From: UBA8958 sp964571695
Lineage (GTDB): Bacteria > Desulfobacterota > Syntrophia > Syntrophales > UBA8958
Direction: 5' to 3'
DNA length: 22,850 nucleotides
Assembly: GCA_964571695.1 (NCBI GenBank)
Contig: CAZNDG010000043.1
Coordinates: forward strand, 1-22,850
The notes under the pieces are model-generated. The model made no database searches, was not told the DNA's origin, and was given only the letters and a program-made list of their open reading frames with translations. Shown here piece by piece: positions 21,393 through 22,850 of this stretch. The position numbers and the translations under genes were made by a program. The number at the start of each line of letters is the position of its first letter. Within the stretch, counting starts at the first letter, position 1.

Positions 21393-22629
21393 TGAAAAAG
21401 CGTTCCTCCGGGTGGCAGGCCGCATCGACGCCTACCGGCAGGAAATGATAGACCTGCAGATTGCCCTAACCGCCGTACCGGCCATTGCCCCGGATAACGG
21501 CGGCGACGGCGAAACCGCCAAGGCGGAGTTGCTCCTCGAATACCTGTCGCACCGGCGTATTGGTGAAATCGAGGTGGTTAATGCCCCGGACCCCCGTGTT
21601 TCATCGGGGGGACGACCCAACATCATTATCCGGCGGGCTGGCGACGATGCCGCGCGCCATACCTGGATCATCAGCCATCTTGATGTGGTTCCCCCAGGGG
21701 AAGCGGGTCTATGGGATGTGGACCCTTATGAAGCCTATGTGCGGGACGGCCGACTCTACGGACGGGGAACGGTGGACAACCAGCAGGATCTGGTCGCCTC
21801 TCTCTTCGCCTTTCGGGCGTGTTGCGAAGAAGCCATGCCGACATATCGCGCCCCCGGCTTGATCTTTGTCGCCGATGAGGAAACGGCCAGCCATTACGGC
21901 CTGGATTACCTTTTGAAACATCCCCGGAATCCCTGCCAAAAGACGGACCTGATCTGCGTGCCCGACTCGGGCAATGAAGCAGGTGATTTGATCGAGGTTG
22001 CCGAGAAGAGTATCCTCTGGGTTCGCTTTCGGACTTTGGGCAAGCAGTGCCACGGCAGCAAGCCCTACCTGGGAAAGAACGCCTTTCTGGCCGCATCACA
22101 TCTGGCGGTCCGCTTGCACGACGCCCTGCCCCAGCGCTTTCCCGCGGTCGATCCCCTTTTCGACCCCCCGGAAAGCACCTTCGAGCCCACCCGCAAAGAT
22201 GCCAATGTCCCGAATGTAAACACCATTCCCGGCGAAGACAACTTCTATATGGATTGCCGGATCCTCCCGGGACATGAACTGCAAACGATTAAAGAGGCCA
22301 TGGCCGAAACGGCCCGGACCATCGAAAGGGAACTGGGGGTGACGATCGAGATCCTTCCCGTCCAGGAGGTACAGGCGCCGCCGGCTACGGATGCCCGCGC
22401 CCCCATCGTCATCGCCCTGCAGGAGGCGATATCGATGGTTTATGGGGTGCAGGCCCGGCCACGGGGGATCGGCGCCGGCACGGTGGCGGCCTACCTGCGC
22501 CGGCAAGATTATCAGGCGGCGGTCTGGTGCCGGACGACCCCGATGGCCCACCAGCCCAATGAGTTTTGCCTCATCGACGACATGGTAGGCAATGCCAAGG
22601 TCTTTGCCCATCTTTTCCTTCAAAGATGA
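21385..22629 (+). CDS. M20 family metallopeptidase (ArgE/DapE-like)
   Basis: A 414-residue di-zinc hydrolase without a signal peptide. Metal and catalytic residues are His98 and Asp100 in ISHLDVVPPGE, Asp131 in GRGTVDNQQ, the Glu165-Glu166 pair in VADEETASH, and the late His in PMAHQPNEF. Members act on peptides or N-acyl amino acids; the exact substrate cannot be read. The ATG has AAGGTGA four to ten bases upstream and lies inside the end of the second M16 gene. It may finish the breakdown of peptides released by the M16 pair, but that is inference from order only. Confidence 0.9.
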   Translation: MIDEKAFLRVAGRIDAYRQEMIDLQIALTAVPAIAPDNGGDGETAKAELLLEYLSHRRIGEIEVVNAPDPRVSSGGRPNIIIRRAGDDAARHTWIISHLDVVPPGEAGLWDVDPYEAYVRDGRLYGRGTVDNQQDLVASLFAFRACCEEAMPTYRAPGLIFVADEETASHYGLDYLLKHPRNPCQKTDLICVPDSGNEAGDLIEVAEKSILWVRFRTLGKQCHGSKPYLGKNAFLAASHLAVRLHDALPQRFPAVDPLFDPPESTFEPTRKDANVPNVNTIPGEDNFYMDCRILPGHELQTIKEAMAETARTIERELGVTIEILPVQEVQAPPATDARAPIVIALQEAISMVYGVQARPRGIGAGTVAAYLRRQDYQAAVWCRTTPMAHQPNEFCLIDDMVGNAKVFAHLFLQR

Positions 22630-22710
22630 GCCTTTTCTCGGGCAATGACGGCGGCATGAATAGCCACGAAAGGATATACTTAACATACATAAGGGGTTGC
22701 GCGGATATAG

Positions 22711-22739
22711 TTGACTCGAAGGCTTATCTCTGACATAAT
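22711..22739 (+). promoter_or_regulatory. Promoter-like sequence near the right edge
   Basis: TTGACT at 22711-22716 and CATAAT at 22734-22739 have a 17-base spacer. It could serve a gene beyond the window. It overlaps the possible terminator at 22728-22757, and both cannot be important in the same way. Confidence 0.3.
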
Positions 22740-22757
22740 TTCGCAGAGTGTTTTTTT
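22728..22757 (+). terminator. Possible terminator after the M20 gene
   Basis: CTCTG (22728-22732) pairs with CAGAG (22744-22748) and is followed by TG and seven T. The stem is short (5 bp) with an 11-base loop, so it is a weak candidate. It lies about 100 bases after the M20 stop. The rest of 22630-22850 holds no gene. Confidence 0.35.
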
Positions 22758-22770
22758 AAGAAAGAATCCG

Positions 22771-22808
22771 CCGGACGGCCGATTTGATATATGTACACGC
22801 CTGTCCGG
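22771..22808. promoter_or_regulatory. Inverted repeat near the right edge
   Basis: CCGGACGGC (22771-22779) pairs with GCC-T-GTCCGG (22799-22808), leaving one bulged base and an AT-rich loop. It is followed by an AT-rich stretch rather than a U-tract, so it is more likely an operator or a leader hairpin of the next gene than a terminator. Confidence 0.35.
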
Positions 22809-22850
22809 TTAACTATTAAATAAATTCAATTGGTTGCAAGGAGCAGGCTC

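Overview
The window is a compact stretch of bacterial chromosome with moderate to high G+C. It carries 18 confidently readable protein genes and no rRNA, tRNA, CRISPR array or phage module that I can see. Gene content suggests a strictly anaerobic, amino-acid- or acid-fermenting member of the former Deltaproteobacteria (Desulfobacterota, Syntrophales-like). Pointers are an archaeal-type phosphoglycerate mutase homologue beside homoserine dehydrogenase, an oxygen-sensitive indolepyruvate:ferredoxin oxidoreductase (IorAB), a UPF0280 protein and paired M16 peptidases. This placement is inference from gene families, not a database match.

Layout. (1) Positions 1-1842: the right end of a small mobile repeat, then purN and purM on the minus strand, overlapping by ATGA. 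(2) 1843-2246: divergent intergenic region holding a complete 167-bp miniature inverted-repeat element (MITE-like), an interrupted 21-bp tandem repeat and a candidate hom promoter. (3) 2247-8324: a tightly packed plus-strand run: hom, apgM-type gene, ybgC-type thioesterase, membrane-anchored TPR protein, iorA, iorB. (4) 8325-8514: intergenic region with two hairpins and two copies of a short repeat, then a DnaJ/CbpA-type co-chaperone gene ending at 9465. (5) 9591-16483, minus strand: dtd, a DUF1285-like gene, a second complete MITE copy, guaB, dnaE and a UPF0280 gene (listed in transcription order). (6) 16664-22629, plus strand: a B12-binding-type radical SAM protein, a small two-helix membrane protein, a pair of secreted M16 peptidase homologues (one with the zinc motif, one without) and an M20 metallopeptidase. 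(7) 22630-22850: non-coding, with hairpins and a promoter-like sequence that may serve a gene beyond the window.

How the genes work together. purM, purN and guaB belong to purine synthesis. hom, with the ApgM-family protein as a proposed homoserine kinase, would feed threonine synthesis. IorAB oxidises aryl-pyruvates to aryl-acetyl-CoA, and the thioesterase could act on acyl-CoA, although that link is only contextual. The M16 pair looks like one heterodimeric secreted protease.

Most of the window is housekeeping. The clearest unexplained signal is the 167-bp repeat. Two full copies differ at only three positions, and each is flanked by its own perfect 5-bp direct duplication (AAAGC and ATTTA). 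Partial copies lie at the left edge. Full copies sit just upstream of purM and guaB in the same orientation relative to the gene.
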